A DNA stretch of 9,222 bases, taken from the NCBI GenBank assembly GCA_051000755.1, contig JBPCNZ010000049.1, forward strand, positions 1 to 9,222, read 5' to 3'. The notes under the pieces were generated by a model. It saw only the letters and a list, made by a program, of their open reading frames with translations, had not been told where the DNA came from and searched no databases. The stretch is from JALZAH01 sp051000755 (lineage in GTDB: Bacteria; Actinomycetota; Acidimicrobiia; Acidimicrobiales; Palsa-688). The translations under genes and the position numbers were made by a program. Positions 1-6,259 of the stretch are shown in pieces. Each line of letters starts with the position of its first letter. The first letter of the stretch is position 1.

Positions 1-1
1 G

Positions 2-100
2 ATCGACAACGACCGCCGACTCCGCGCCCTCATCGCCAACATGCGTGAGGTCGCCGCCAAAGCCACCGACCTGATCCTCAAAGAAGCCACTTCAGGCTGA
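2..100 (+). CDS. C-terminal end of an unidentified protein (partial)
   Basis: The frame is open from the left edge of the window and ends at TGA 98-100, giving 32 residues. They are charged and helix-prone (IDNDRRLRALIANMREVAAK, then a short tail ending in TSG). C-ending codons dominate (gac, cgc, ctc, gcc, atc), as in the clearly coding genes of the window, which supports a real gene end. I do not recognise the family from this fragment. The rest of the gene lies upstream. A weak stem-loop follows the stop. Confidence 0.6.
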   Translation: MDNDRRLRALIANMREVAAKATDLILKEATSG

Positions 101-111
101 ACCCGAGGTTT

Positions 112-139
112 AATCGCAAGCTTAGTCTTAGTTGCGGTT
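112..139 (+). terminator. Possible weak transcription terminator after the first gene
   Basis: AATCGCAA (112-119) can pair with TTGCGGTT (132-139) as an 8-bp stem with one G-U pair and a 12-nt loop. Only a very short T run follows (138-141). The stretch is locally AT-richer than its surroundings and lies just after the TGA at 98-100. The stem is weak, so this is only a candidate. Confidence 0.3.
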
Positions 140-227
140 TTCGGCGGCGGGCGCCTGGACCACGCCGACGCCGACGCCGGCGCCACAGGGCATCTCGACC
201 ATCACCCTCTCGACGATGCCACGCTTC

Positions 228-233
228 TAGGGT
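228..233 (+). promoter_or_regulatory. Candidate -10 box for the lipoprotein gene
   Basis: TAGGGT fits the loose actinobacterial TAnnnT -10 pattern. It would start transcription near 240, giving a leader of about 20 nt that contains the AAGGAG ribosome binding site. No convincing -35 hexamer is visible at normal spacing, so confidence is low. Confidence 0.3.
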
Positions 234-247
234 TGCCCCGATCGTGC

Positions 248-253
248 AAGGAG
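248..253 (+). promoter_or_regulatory. Ribosome binding site that fixes the lipoprotein start
   Basis: AAGGAG lies 8 nt before GTG 262. It is inside the reading frame if the earlier in-frame GTG at 244 is used. The spacing makes 262 the better start, and the resulting N-terminus (MSVRPFAAGMGAV) is a normal lipoprotein signal peptide. Confidence 0.65.
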
Positions 254-261
254 CAGCGTCG

Positions 262-927
262 GTGAGCGTGAGGCCGTTTGCGGCGGGGATGGGGGCGGTG
301 GCCGTCGTGGTTGCCGCGGCGATGATGGGCGCCTGCGGCCCGCCCGATCCTCCCCTGACCGGTCCCGGTCTCTTGCCGGTGACGAGCCAACGGTCCGGGA
401 CCATGGCGGCGCCGGCGCCCAAGGCTTCCGGCCCCAAGGCTTCCGGCCCCAAGGCTTCGACGCCCAGGGTTTCGGTGCCCGCCACGGCTCCGCCCACCAC
501 CGCCGCGCCGGCTGTTCCTCTTGGTACGCCGGTCGACGTCGCTGGACCGGCTGGCACCCTGGCGTCGGTGAACGCCACCGCTGTTGTCGATCCGGCGTCA
601 CCGGCCTACTCGTACGACGCGGCCGGACCGGGCCAACGTTTCGTCGCCGTCAAGGTGTCGATCACCGACACCGGCTCCACGCCGCTCCAGGAGAACGCTC
701 TGGAAGACACGTCGATCGTCGTCTCCACCGGGGCGGCGCAGACGCCGGTCGTCACCGAGGTGGCGGGCTGTGCCAGCTTCGTCGGTGGGGCGTTCGACCT
801 CGCTCCTAACAGCGCCGCAGCAGACTCGTGCGTGACCTTCGAGCTCCCCACCGCGGCCACCGTCAAGGTCGTGCACTTCGCCCTCGGGCAGGATGCGTCC
901 GGTCAGGGGACCTGGGCGGCGTCCTGA
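262..927 (+). CDS. Secreted lipoprotein with a DUF4352-type domain
   Basis: This is a 221-aa predicted exported lipoprotein. Residues 1-24 form a signal peptide with a hydrophobic core (AVAVVVAAAMM) ending in a lipobox-like M-G-A-C, so Cys25 is the likely lipidated residue. Residues about 26-87 are a Pro/Ala/Ser/Thr-rich linker with a five-residue PKASG-type repeat. Residues about 88-221 look like the immunoglobulin-like DUF4352 fold: a start like GTPVDVAGPAGTLASV, then GQRFVAVKVSITDTG and an APNSAAADSCVTFEL strand. Cys170 and Cys190 could form a disulfide outside the cell, inferred from position only. The family has no known enzymatic activity; members are usually extracellular accessory or stress-related lipoproteins. 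The start was taken as GTG 262 because of the AAGGAG at 248-253. The gene stands alone and converges on the next gene. The exact role is unknown. Confidence 0.82.
   Translation: MSVRPFAAGMGAVAVVVAAAMMGACGPPDPPLTGPGLLPVTSQRSGTMAAPAPKASGPKASGPKASTPRVSVPATAPPTTAAPAVPLGTPVDVAGPAGTLASVNATAVVDPASPAYSYDAAGPGQRFVAVKVSITDTGSTPLQENALEDTSIVVSTGAAQTPVVTEVAGCASFVGGAFDLAPNSAAADSCVTFELPTAATVKVVHFALGQDASGQGTWAAS
418..477 (+). repeat. 15-bp tandem repeat coding for a PKASG linker
   Basis: Four 15-bp units begin at 418, 433, 448 and 463. The first two are identical (CCCAAGGCTTCCGGC), the third differs at its end, and the fourth is diverged. They encode PKASG PKASG PKAST PRVSV, residues 53-72 of the lipoprotein. 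Because the unit is a multiple of three, copy number can change without a frameshift, altering spacer length between the lipid anchor and the folded domain. Confidence 0.85.
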
Positions 928-951
928 GGCTCCGGGGACAGCCCGACGGCC

Positions 952-978
952 CGCCAGCCGGCAGCCCGACGGATGGCG
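952..978. terminator. Possible bidirectional stem-loop between convergent genes
   Basis: CGCCAGCC (952-959) can pair with GGATGGCG (971-978) with one mismatch and an 11-nt loop. It sits in the 51-nt gap between the lipoprotein stop (927) and the stop of the opposing permease gene (979). There is no T run. An 11-bp direct repeat, CAGCCCGACGG, overlaps it at 939-949 and 962-972. Confidence 0.28.
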
Positions 979-2124
979 TCAGTCGGTGGTGTCGATGTGG
1001 CGTTCCTCCGAGGCCGAAGGCGACTCGTTCTCGTCGTCGCGCCCGTGAGGATCCATGGCCAGTTCCGCTGTTCGCGAACCTAGGAGGGAACGAGCGGCGG
1101 CGTTGATGCAGGCGATGAGCGGGACGACGATGATCGCCCCGAAGACGCCGGCAAGCAGAGCGCCGACCGTCAAGCCGAGCACCACCACGAGGGGGTGGAT
1201 CCGGACGTAACGACCTACCACGAACGGCTGGAGGACGTGGGCCTCGACCTGGTTGTCCAGGATGAGCACGGCCGTGACGATGATGACAGCCACCAACCCA
1301 TGGCTGAGTCCGGCGACACCGACGGCCAGGAGACCGAAGACGACGGCGCCGATCAGGGGGATGAAGCTCCCGAGACCGACGAGCACGGCGAGGGGAAGGA
1401 CGAGCGGCACGCCGAGGGCGGCCAGGACGATGGCGACGACGACGCCGTGGTAGACGGCCACGACCAGGGTGCCCCGGACGTAGTGGCACAGGGTGGACCA
1501 TGCCGCCCGGCCGGCCCCGTCCACGCGGCCCCGGACCGTCCTCGGGATGGCTCGGGTGCAGAACTCCCAGATCCCCTCGCCGTCGTAGAGCAAGAAGATG
1601 GTCACGAAGATGGCCAGGATGAACCCCGCCACCACGTCGACGACGGTCTTACCGGTGGAGAAGGCCGTCGAGGCCACCTCGGAGCTGTGGGTGGAAACCG
1701 TGTTGGTCAAGGTTCGGGAGAAGTTGTTGACGGTCTTGGCGTCCACGTGAATCGGGCCGGTTTCCAACCACGACTTCACGTGGGGGATCAAGCGGTTGAT
1801 CTCCGCTCCGAGCTGAGGGGCCTGGTTGGCGGCGCCGAGGATGACGACGGTGATCAGGCCACCGAGAACGACGACTGCGGTCAACACGGCCAGGACGGTG
1901 GCCAGAAGGCGGGGGACGCCACGATGGCGGAGGAACACCAGCACCGGGCGCAGCAGGGCGGTGACGAGCAGGGCGACCACGAATGGCACTACGGCCGTCA
2001 GCAGATGGGACAGGAGCCGCAGAACGAAGTAACCGAGGGCTCCGACCACGAGGACTCGCCACGAGTAGGCGGCAGTGGTCCGGAGTACCGGCCCGGGATA
2101 CTCGGGCTGGCGCGGCGTCTTCAT
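979..2124 (-). CDS. AI-2E/PerM family multi-pass membrane transporter
   Basis: This 381-aa integral membrane protein belongs to the AI-2E transporter (PerM/YdiK-like) superfamily. Hydrophobic segments lie at about residues 23-57, 72-98, 158-180, 215-245, 246-272, 274-290 and 308-343. Family signatures are visible: the S-F-I-P-L-I-G-A-V-V loop at 253-262, and the C-terminal NQVEAHVLQPFVVGRYVRIH block (291-310) leading into HPLVVVLGL and GVFGAIIVVPL. The soluble stretch at about 99-157 corresponds to the usual extracytoplasmic domain. The last 30 residues are acidic and probably disordered. The start is the ATG at 2124-2122. The frame stays open upstream to 2778, but that part is not hydrophobic and overlaps the oppositely oriented operon. 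Members export various small molecules or ions, and few transport AI-2 itself, so the substrate cannot be named. Confidence 0.88.
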   Translation of the reverse strand: MKTPRQPEYPGPVLRTTAAYSWRVLVVGALGYFVLRLLSHLLTAVVPFVVALLVTALLRPVLVFLRHRGVPRLLATVLAVLTAVVVLGGLITVVILGAANQAPQLGAEINRLIPHVKSWLETGPIHVDAKTVNNFSRTLTNTVSTHSSEVASTAFSTGKTVVDVVAGFILAIFVTIFLLYDGEGIWEFCTRAIPRTVRGRVDGAGRAAWSTLCHYVRGTLVVAVYHGVVVAIVLAALGVPLVLPLAVLVGLGSFIPLIGAVVFGLLAVGVAGLSHGLVAVIIVTAVLILDNQVEAHVLQPFVVGRYVRIHPLVVVLGLTVGALLAGVFGAIIVVPLIACINAAARSLLGSRTAELAMDPHGRDDENESPSASEERHIDTTD

Positions 2125-2297
2125 GGGCTTCAGCCTGCCGTACCGGTGGCCCTGCTGAGCGGGATCCCTGCCGGCGGGGGCACCTGGCCCTGTTCTGTGA
2201 CCGATGTCTCGGCAAAAGCGCTTGTGGAAGCGAAGGGAGTTTGAGAAACTATTCACGTGCTCGGGGAGGATCCCCCCTCCGCCCCTTGAGCCGAGAG

Positions 2298-2329
2298 CGA
2301 AGGCCCAGCGTCCCCCCGCTGGGCCTTCG
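2298..2329. terminator. Strong GC-rich terminator-like hairpin in the operon leader
   Basis: A perfect 13-bp inverted repeat, CGAAGGCCCAGCG (2298-2310) and CGCTGGGCCTTCG (2317-2329), encloses a 6-nt loop (TCCCCC). The sequence resembles the GAAGGCCC...GGGCCTTC hairpins common as bacterial terminators. No T run follows on either strand, although actinobacterial terminators often lack one. It sits 56 nt before the operon start and has no gene ending in front of it on the + strand. An attenuator, the end of a small RNA, or insulation from divergent transcription are all possible. Confidence 0.6.
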
Positions 2330-2374
2330 TCATGCCCGGGGTCTCGCCGAGCGTCCGGCCGGGCCCTCCCCGGC

Positions 2375-2380
2375 AAGGAG
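2375..2380 (+). promoter_or_regulatory. Ribosome binding site deciding the first operon start
   Basis: AAGGAG, extended by GAGGT, lies 5 nt before GTG 2386. It favours that start over the in-frame ATG at 2332, which lies only 2 nt after the hairpin and has no ribosome binding site. Confidence 0.6.
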
Positions 2381-2385
2381 GAGGT

Positions 2386-2781
2386 GTGGTTCCTGACGTC
2401 TTCGCCCACCGTTGCGACAGCCGACCCGGGTGGTTGGCCCCTCTCCTCGAGGAGCGAGGTGAGCTCTGGTCCCGGTGGGATCGGGCCGACCGACTGGCCG
2501 CGAGGCTGGAGCGACGAGCCGGCGCCGTCGCATCCGGCCCGTCGCCGACGACGGCACCCCATCCCCGGCTGACCGCCGCGGGCGACCCCATCGACGAGTT
2601 GGTAGCGATCGACGCCGCCGTGGTGGCCGATGTGCTCGCCCTGCAGGCGGCCCAGGCCCGCTTGCGAGCCAATGCTCGCGCCCAGGCCGGCTCGAGCGAA
2701 CGCTTGAGGGTGCTGGCCCGTTCGGCGGCCGCCCTTGTGGCGGTGGCGGTGACCGTCCTCTTGGTGGGGGTGGTTCAATGA
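2386..2781 (+). CDS. Small tail-anchored membrane protein, first gene of the FtsK/WXG operon
   Basis: I do not recognise a named family for this 131-aa protein. Residues 1-50 are charged and helical (ERGELWSRWDRADRLAARLE). A proline-rich break follows at 51-62, then a helix at about 65-105 (DELVAIDAAVVADVLALQAA). A single transmembrane helix at about 108-130 is followed by one residue, Gln131. There is no signal peptide, so the expected topology is C-tail anchored with the body in the cytoplasm. Its stop overlaps the next start as ATGA (2778-2781), implying translational coupling with the ATPase gene. The ATPase has no membrane segment, so this protein may be its membrane anchor; that is inference from position and topology. 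GTG 2386 was chosen on its ribosome binding site; ATG 2332 would add 18 residues rich in Pro, Gly and Arg. Confidence 0.72.
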   Translation: MVPDVFAHRCDSRPGWLAPLLEERGELWSRWDRADRLAARLERRAGAVASGPSPTTAPHPRLTAAGDPIDELVAIDAAVVADVLALQAAQARLRANARAQAGSSERLRVLARSAAALVAVAVTVLLVGVVQ

Positions 2782-5717
2782 CCACCGGCGGAGTGCGCGG
2801 AAGGTTCCGCACGCGGAGGGGGCGGAACCGGTTCTGGCGCGAACACCAGCGCCTCGAGGCTGACGTCCGAGCCTTGGACCAGCGCCTCGATGGGCTGGTA
2901 GTCCTCGGGCGCGCCGTCCGTCAGGCGCAGCGGGATACGCTCAGCGCCTCCCTCGAACGAAATCTCGGGGCGTTGCGGGCCGGCGCCGCAAAGGGGCGGC
3001 CCCTCGAGCAGCGGCCCTGGAACGATCCGGCCTGGGCCTCGTGGGCGCCGGCGAAGGCCGGCCTCAACGCCCGGGGGCAGGGGTTGGCGGCCATCACCGT
3101 GGGCGAGTGGCGCGACGTGCGAAGCGGTCACCTGTTGGGTCTGCCGGTTCTGGTGGACCAGGTCGAGGCGGGGCGGCCCATCGTGGTCCGAAGCGGGGCC
3201 GGTCAGCATCGGGCCGCCAACGAGCTGCTCCAGTCCCTGGTGGTGCGGAGTGCGGTCTGCCTTCCGGTCGGGACGTCCTACGGACTGGTTGATCCTGTCG
3301 GCGGGGGTCGGGCCTTCCCTTGGGGGAGCTACCTTCCCGCACTGGTGGCGCCGAGCGGTGACCGCCGTCGCGACCTCGATGCGACGATGGCCGAGATCGA
3401 CCGCCGGGCAGCCGATGCCGGCGACCTTGTCGACCGGGCGGGAGTCGACCGAGCGGAAGGGGCGCCGTTGGTCGAACTCGCGGCCGGGCCCGCAGGCGTC
3501 GTTGTCGCCATCGCCGACTTCCCGGTGGGCTATGACCGCCGGACCGTCGAATGGGTGCAATCCCTGTGCCGGTCGGGGCCCACAGCTGGGATCCACCTTC
3601 TGATCCACCACCACGTGGAGGAAGGCGCCGTCGTGGATCTCGGGGAGACCGCCGTGGTCGATCTGACCAATCCGCAGCGCCGGTTGGATGGCACCACGGT
3701 TCCGGGGGAGATCGCCGTCTCTGCCGGACTCGATAGCTGTCCTGGACTCGCCCTCGAGGTCGCCATCGACGGCGCCCCTCCGGTTGCGCTCGCCCGGCGG
3801 GTGCTCGAGCAGGTTGGGGCCGCTGACGACGAGATGGTGCGCTGGGACGAGCTGGGGCACCCGGATGAGGACGCATGGTGGGGCGAGGATGCCGGTGCGA
3901 GGATCGTGGGGCCGATCGGGCGGCGGCCCGGAGGGGCTGGTGCTCTGGAGGTGACGTTCGGTGTCGACGGCGACAACCGCCCATGCGCCCACGGGGTGGT
4001 GGTAGCCATGACCGGGGCCGGCAAGACGGCGTTGTTCCACACGCTGATCGCCAGCCTCACCGTCCGATACAGCCCCGAAGAGCTGTGCCTCTACCTGATC
4101 GACGGCAAGAGCGGTGTCGGTTTCTCGGCCTACCGCGGTCTTCCCCATGCGGCGGTCGTGTCGCTTCGGACTCGGCCGGATCTGGCCCGCAGCGTACTCG
4201 ACGACCTCGTCGAGGAGATGGTGCGACGCAACGAGATCTTCAAGCGCCACCACGTCGAGCACTTCGGCGCCTACCGAGACATGGGTTCGCCGGAGGGCCG
4301 TCTGCCCCGCCTCCTCCTCGTCGCCGACGAGTTCCAGCTCCTCTTCGAGGACGACCGTAACGCTCGGGCCGCGAGGGCACTCCTGCGCCTGTCCGAACAG
4401 GGCCGCAGCGCCGGGGTCCACCTGCTGCTCGGGTCGCAGCACTTTGCGCCGGCGGCCATGACCAACCGGAACCTCATCTTCGCCAACCTCCATCTGCGCA
4501 TCGCCTTGCAGATGGCCACGGCCGACGTTCGGGGCTGCGTCGATTTCGGCCCGGAAGGGAGACGGCTGATCGAAGCCACGTGCACCCGCTCCGGCCAACT
4601 GGTGGCCAACGATCGGGCCGGCGACGACACTCGGAACCGGCCCGCCACGGCCGCCTACCTCGAGGATCGGCGGAAAGCCGAGCTGGTAGCCGCCCTCCGA
4701 AGCCGGGCCAGCGGATCACCGCCCCAGGTCGTGTTGGACGGCGACAACCAGCCGGACCTCGTTGACGATCCGCTGATCGCCCGGCTCGGCGAAGCCGACC
4801 ACTGGCCCGACGACGCCAGCCTCGAACGTCTGGCCGGCGAGGAGCCGCGGTCTGGGGGCCTGGGCTGCGCCGACTGGATGGCCGCCGAGGGCCCGGTGGC
4901 GTTGACCCTCGGTCAGGAGTTCACCGTGCGGGGCCGCGCCGTTGCCGTCCTCCGTCGCCGGCGCCACGAGCATCTCTGTGTGGTCGGTGAGGCGGGGGCC
5001 GAGCGGGTGGCGACGATGGCGGCCGCCCTGGTCGGCGCCTGCCTGCAGCGTCCACCCGAGCTTCTTGCCATGTTGGTCGCGGACCGGTCCGTGTCAGGTG
5101 CCCCCTGGTCGGCGGCGCTGCGGTCGGTCGGCTGTCGGGCCCGAGGCGCCGGTTACGACGTGGAGCTCACCACTGACGACATTGGGGCGGCGCGCCTCAT
5201 CAACCGGGCGGCGGAGGAGCTGGCCCGGCGGCGGAGCGACCCCGAAGGCAGGGCCGGCACCGAGAAGACTTGGATGGTGGTGGTGAGCGAACCGGACCGG
5301 GTGAGTGCCCTGGCCCGGCAACCGGACGCTTACGGGTTCGTCGACACCCCGCTTGGTGAGCAGCTCGGCCGGCTTCTCGATGAGGGCGCCGAGGTCGGGA
5401 TCCACGTGCTGGCCGCCTTCGCCAGCGTCGGCGCCGCCCGGGTGGTGATGGCTGATCGGCGGCTCCGGGGTGGGTTCCGGCACCGGGTCGCCATGCAGAT
5501 GCCCGACGACGACTCCTACATCATGGTGAACTCGCCGGCGGCCGCCCGGCTGCAACCCGATGGGCCTCGGCCGGTGGCCGCCGTCCTGTTCGACCGTCAA
5601 GCCGATCGGGGCCTGGTGTTCAAGCCCTACTCCCTGACGGCGCCGGGAACTTTCGAGGCCCAGGTCGACGCCGTCTTTGCCAGGCTGGCCCGGCGCCGGC
5701 GGGAGCTGGTGCCGTGA
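2778..5717 (+). CDS. Three-domain FtsK/SpoIIIE (EccC-like) ATPase
   Basis: This is a 979-aa motor ATPase of the FtsK/SpoIIIE/HerA class with no transmembrane segment. Residues about 15-75 look like a coiled coil. Domain 1 (about 100-345) is degenerate: Q143 stands at the Walker A lysine position in VRSGAGQH, a Y-G-L-V-D172-P strand is kept, and Walker B is VVVAIAD247-F with no Glu. Domain 2 (about 353-620) looks active: Walker A AMTGAGK416-T, LYLID442GKSG, VEEMVRRNEIF, Walker B LLLVAD517-E518-F and a GSQ554 sensor-like motif. Domain 3 (about 690-970) is degenerate: GEAGAER743-V at Walker A and MVVVS837-E838 at Walker B. Three tandem domains match EccC of type VII secretion, where domain 3 binds the WXG100 substrate. 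Two WXG100-like genes follow directly. DNA translocation is the main alternative. ATG 2778 was chosen because it gives the 4-bp overlap with the upstream gene. Confidence 0.87.
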   Translation: MTTGGVRGRFRTRRGRNRFWREHQRLEADVRALDQRLDGLVVLGRAVRQAQRDTLSASLERNLGALRAGAAKGRPLEQRPWNDPAWASWAPAKAGLNARGQGLAAITVGEWRDVRSGHLLGLPVLVDQVEAGRPIVVRSGAGQHRAANELLQSLVVRSAVCLPVGTSYGLVDPVGGGRAFPWGSYLPALVAPSGDRRRDLDATMAEIDRRAADAGDLVDRAGVDRAEGAPLVELAAGPAGVVVAIADFPVGYDRRTVEWVQSLCRSGPTAGIHLLIHHHVEEGAVVDLGETAVVDLTNPQRRLDGTTVPGEIAVSAGLDSCPGLALEVAIDGAPPVALARRVLEQVGAADDEMVRWDELGHPDEDAWWGEDAGARIVGPIGRRPGGAGALEVTFGVDGDNRPCAHGVVVAMTGAGKTALFHTLIASLTVRYSPEELCLYLIDGKSGVGFSAYRGLPHAAVVSLRTRPDLARSVLDDLVEEMVRRNEIFKRHHVEHFGAYRDMGSPEGRLPRLLLVADEFQLLFEDDRNARAARALLRLSEQGRSAGVHLLLGSQHFAPAAMTNRNLIFANLHLRIALQMATADVRGCVDFGPEGRRLIEATCTRSGQLVANDRAGDDTRNRPATAAYLEDRRKAELVAALRSRASGSPPQVVLDGDNQPDLVDDPLIARLGEADHWPDDASLERLAGEEPRSGGLGCADWMAAEGPVALTLGQEFTVRGRAVAVLRRRRHEHLCVVGEAGAERVATMAAALVGACLQRPPELLAMLVADRSVSGAPWSAALRSVGCRARGAGYDVELTTDDIGAARLINRAAEELARRRSDPEGRAGTEKTWMVVVSEPDRVSALARQPDAYGFVDTPLGEQLGRLLDEGAEVGIHVLAAFASVGAARVVMADRRLRGGFRHRVAMQMPDDDSYIMVNSPAAARLQPDGPRPVAAVLFDRQADRGLVFKPYSLTAPGTFEAQVDAVFARLARRRRELVP

Positions 5718-5986
5718 GCCTGGACGACACCATGGTGGCGCTGCGGGTGTTCGAGACCGAGGTGCGGGAGCTGACCGACACCCTCACCCGATCCCTCGAA
5801 GCCCTGCGCCGCCATCACGAGCAGCTCGGTGGGGTTTGGCGCGACGACTTTGCCCGTCAATACCGGCAGCGGTGGGACAGCTTCGAGCACCACCTCGACG
5901 ACTACGTGCACCGGGACGCTCCCCGGTACGAGGCGTTTCTCGAGACTCGGATGGCGGCCCTGGGGAGGTACCTGAGCGATGACTGA
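5714..5986 (+). CDS. WXG100-like small helical-hairpin protein (W-R-D type)
   Basis: This 90-aa, almost wholly helical protein has two helices joined at W42-R43-D44, exactly where WXG100 (ESAT-6/CFP-10) proteins carry W-x-G near residue 43. The following helix keeps the family spacing (F46, Y50, W54). The last five residues are Y86-L-S-D-D90, a YxxxD match at the C-terminus where the type VII secretion signal sits; a second YxxxD occurs at Y64-D68. Known family members are secreted as helical-hairpin dimers recognised by EccC, and I infer the same type of role here. GTG 5714 overlaps the ATPase stop (GTGA) and has GGGAG about 9 nt upstream. The Asp in place of Gly is unusual. The fold call rests on length, helix pattern and context. 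Confidence 0.72.
   Translation: MSLDDTMVALRVFETEVRELTDTLTRSLEALRRHHEQLGGVWRDDFARQYRQRWDSFEHHLDDYVHRDAPRYEAFLETRMAALGRYLSDD
5962..5968 (+). promoter_or_regulatory. Ribosome binding site for the second WXG100-like gene
   Basis: GGGGAGG lies 10 nt before ATG 5979, inside the preceding coding region. It supports that start, which overlaps the upstream stop by 8 nt (ATGACTGA, 5979-5986). Confidence 0.55.
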
Positions 5987-6257
5987 CGTCACCCGCCTGG
6001 CGTCGTGCCTGCGCGGCTACCAGGCGACACTCGAACGCCACCAGACGGACGTGGCCGCGTGCCGGGAACGACTGGAGCGCTCCTTGTTCCGCCTGGCGAG
6101 CGTGTACGACGGGGTGGCGGCCCGCGAGTTCTCGGCCCACTGGGCTCGAACCACGGACCAGCTGAAGACCTATCACGATGGAACCCGGGCCATCGCCGCG
6201 GTCCTGGCAGAGCGCCTGAGCTCCCTCGAAGAGGCGGACCGTCCCGAGGGGCGCTGA
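5979..6257 (+). CDS. WXG100-like partner protein (Y-D-G type)
   Basis: This 92-aa all-helical protein has its turn at Y43-D44-G45, the WXG position with Tyr for Trp, followed by A47-A48-x-x-F51 and W55, a spacing typical of WXG100 proteins (xGxAAxxFxxxW). The N-terminal helix covers about 5-40 and the C-terminal helix about 46-84. No C-terminal YxxxD/E is present, unlike the preceding protein. This mirrors EsxA/EsxB pairs, in which usually only one partner carries the export signal. The gene overlaps the first WXG100-like gene by 8 bp, as expected for partners made in equal amounts. Heterodimer formation with the upstream product is inferred. Cys10 and Cys28 lie in the first helix. Which of the two would be the EsxA or EsxB equivalent cannot be assigned beyond the signal argument. 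Confidence 0.72.
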   Translation: MTDVTRLASCLRGYQATLERHQTDVAACRERLERSLFRLASVYDGVAAREFSAHWARTTDQLKTYHDGTRAIAAVLAERLSSLEEADRPEGR

Positions 6258-6259
6258 GC

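Larger units (their letters stand above)
2125..2385. promoter_or_regulatory. Divergent intergenic region and structured operon leader
   Basis: This 261-nt gap separates the divergent permease gene from the FtsK/WXG operon and must hold promoters for both. A possible weak + strand promoter is TTGTGG (2222-2227) with AAACTA (2246-2251). It overlaps a small palindrome, AGTTT-GAG-AAACT (2238-2250). Downstream lie two successive stem-loops. In the first, GCTCGGGG (2259-2266) pairs with CCCC..GAGC (2282-2291) with a 2-nt bulge. The second is the strong hairpin listed separately. No convincing gene was seen here; an ATG frame at 2204 lacks a ribosome binding site. Confidence 0.4.

Noticed and set aside
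1195..2244. Long + strand open frame (349 codons) opposite the AI-2E gene
   Set aside because: Asp/Gly/His/Gln-rich composition is the mirror of hydrophobic codons on the other strand. No fold or ribosome binding site supports it.
2204..2572. Short basic frame starting MSRQKRLWKRREFEKLF in the intergenic gap
   Set aside because: The first residues look protein-like, but there is no Shine-Dalgarno sequence and the frame runs through the terminator hairpin and out of frame over the next gene.
2475..2777. N-terminal extension of the ATPase reading frame
   Set aside because: It is the alternative frame of the tail-anchored protein gene and is Arg/Gly-rich. The ATGA overlap at 2778 gives a normal coupled start.
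2125..2778. N-terminal extension of the minus-strand AI-2E gene, open to 2778
   Set aside because: The extra 218 residues are Arg/Gly/Pro/His-rich without membrane character and lie antisense to the first operon gene. The family-like N-terminus starts at the ATG at 2124.
2775..4598. Long minus-strand open frame (607 codons) antisense to the ATPase
   Set aside because: Typical antisense shadow of a GC-rich gene: Pro/Arg/His/Gly-rich, no domain. The + strand frame carries clear Walker motifs.
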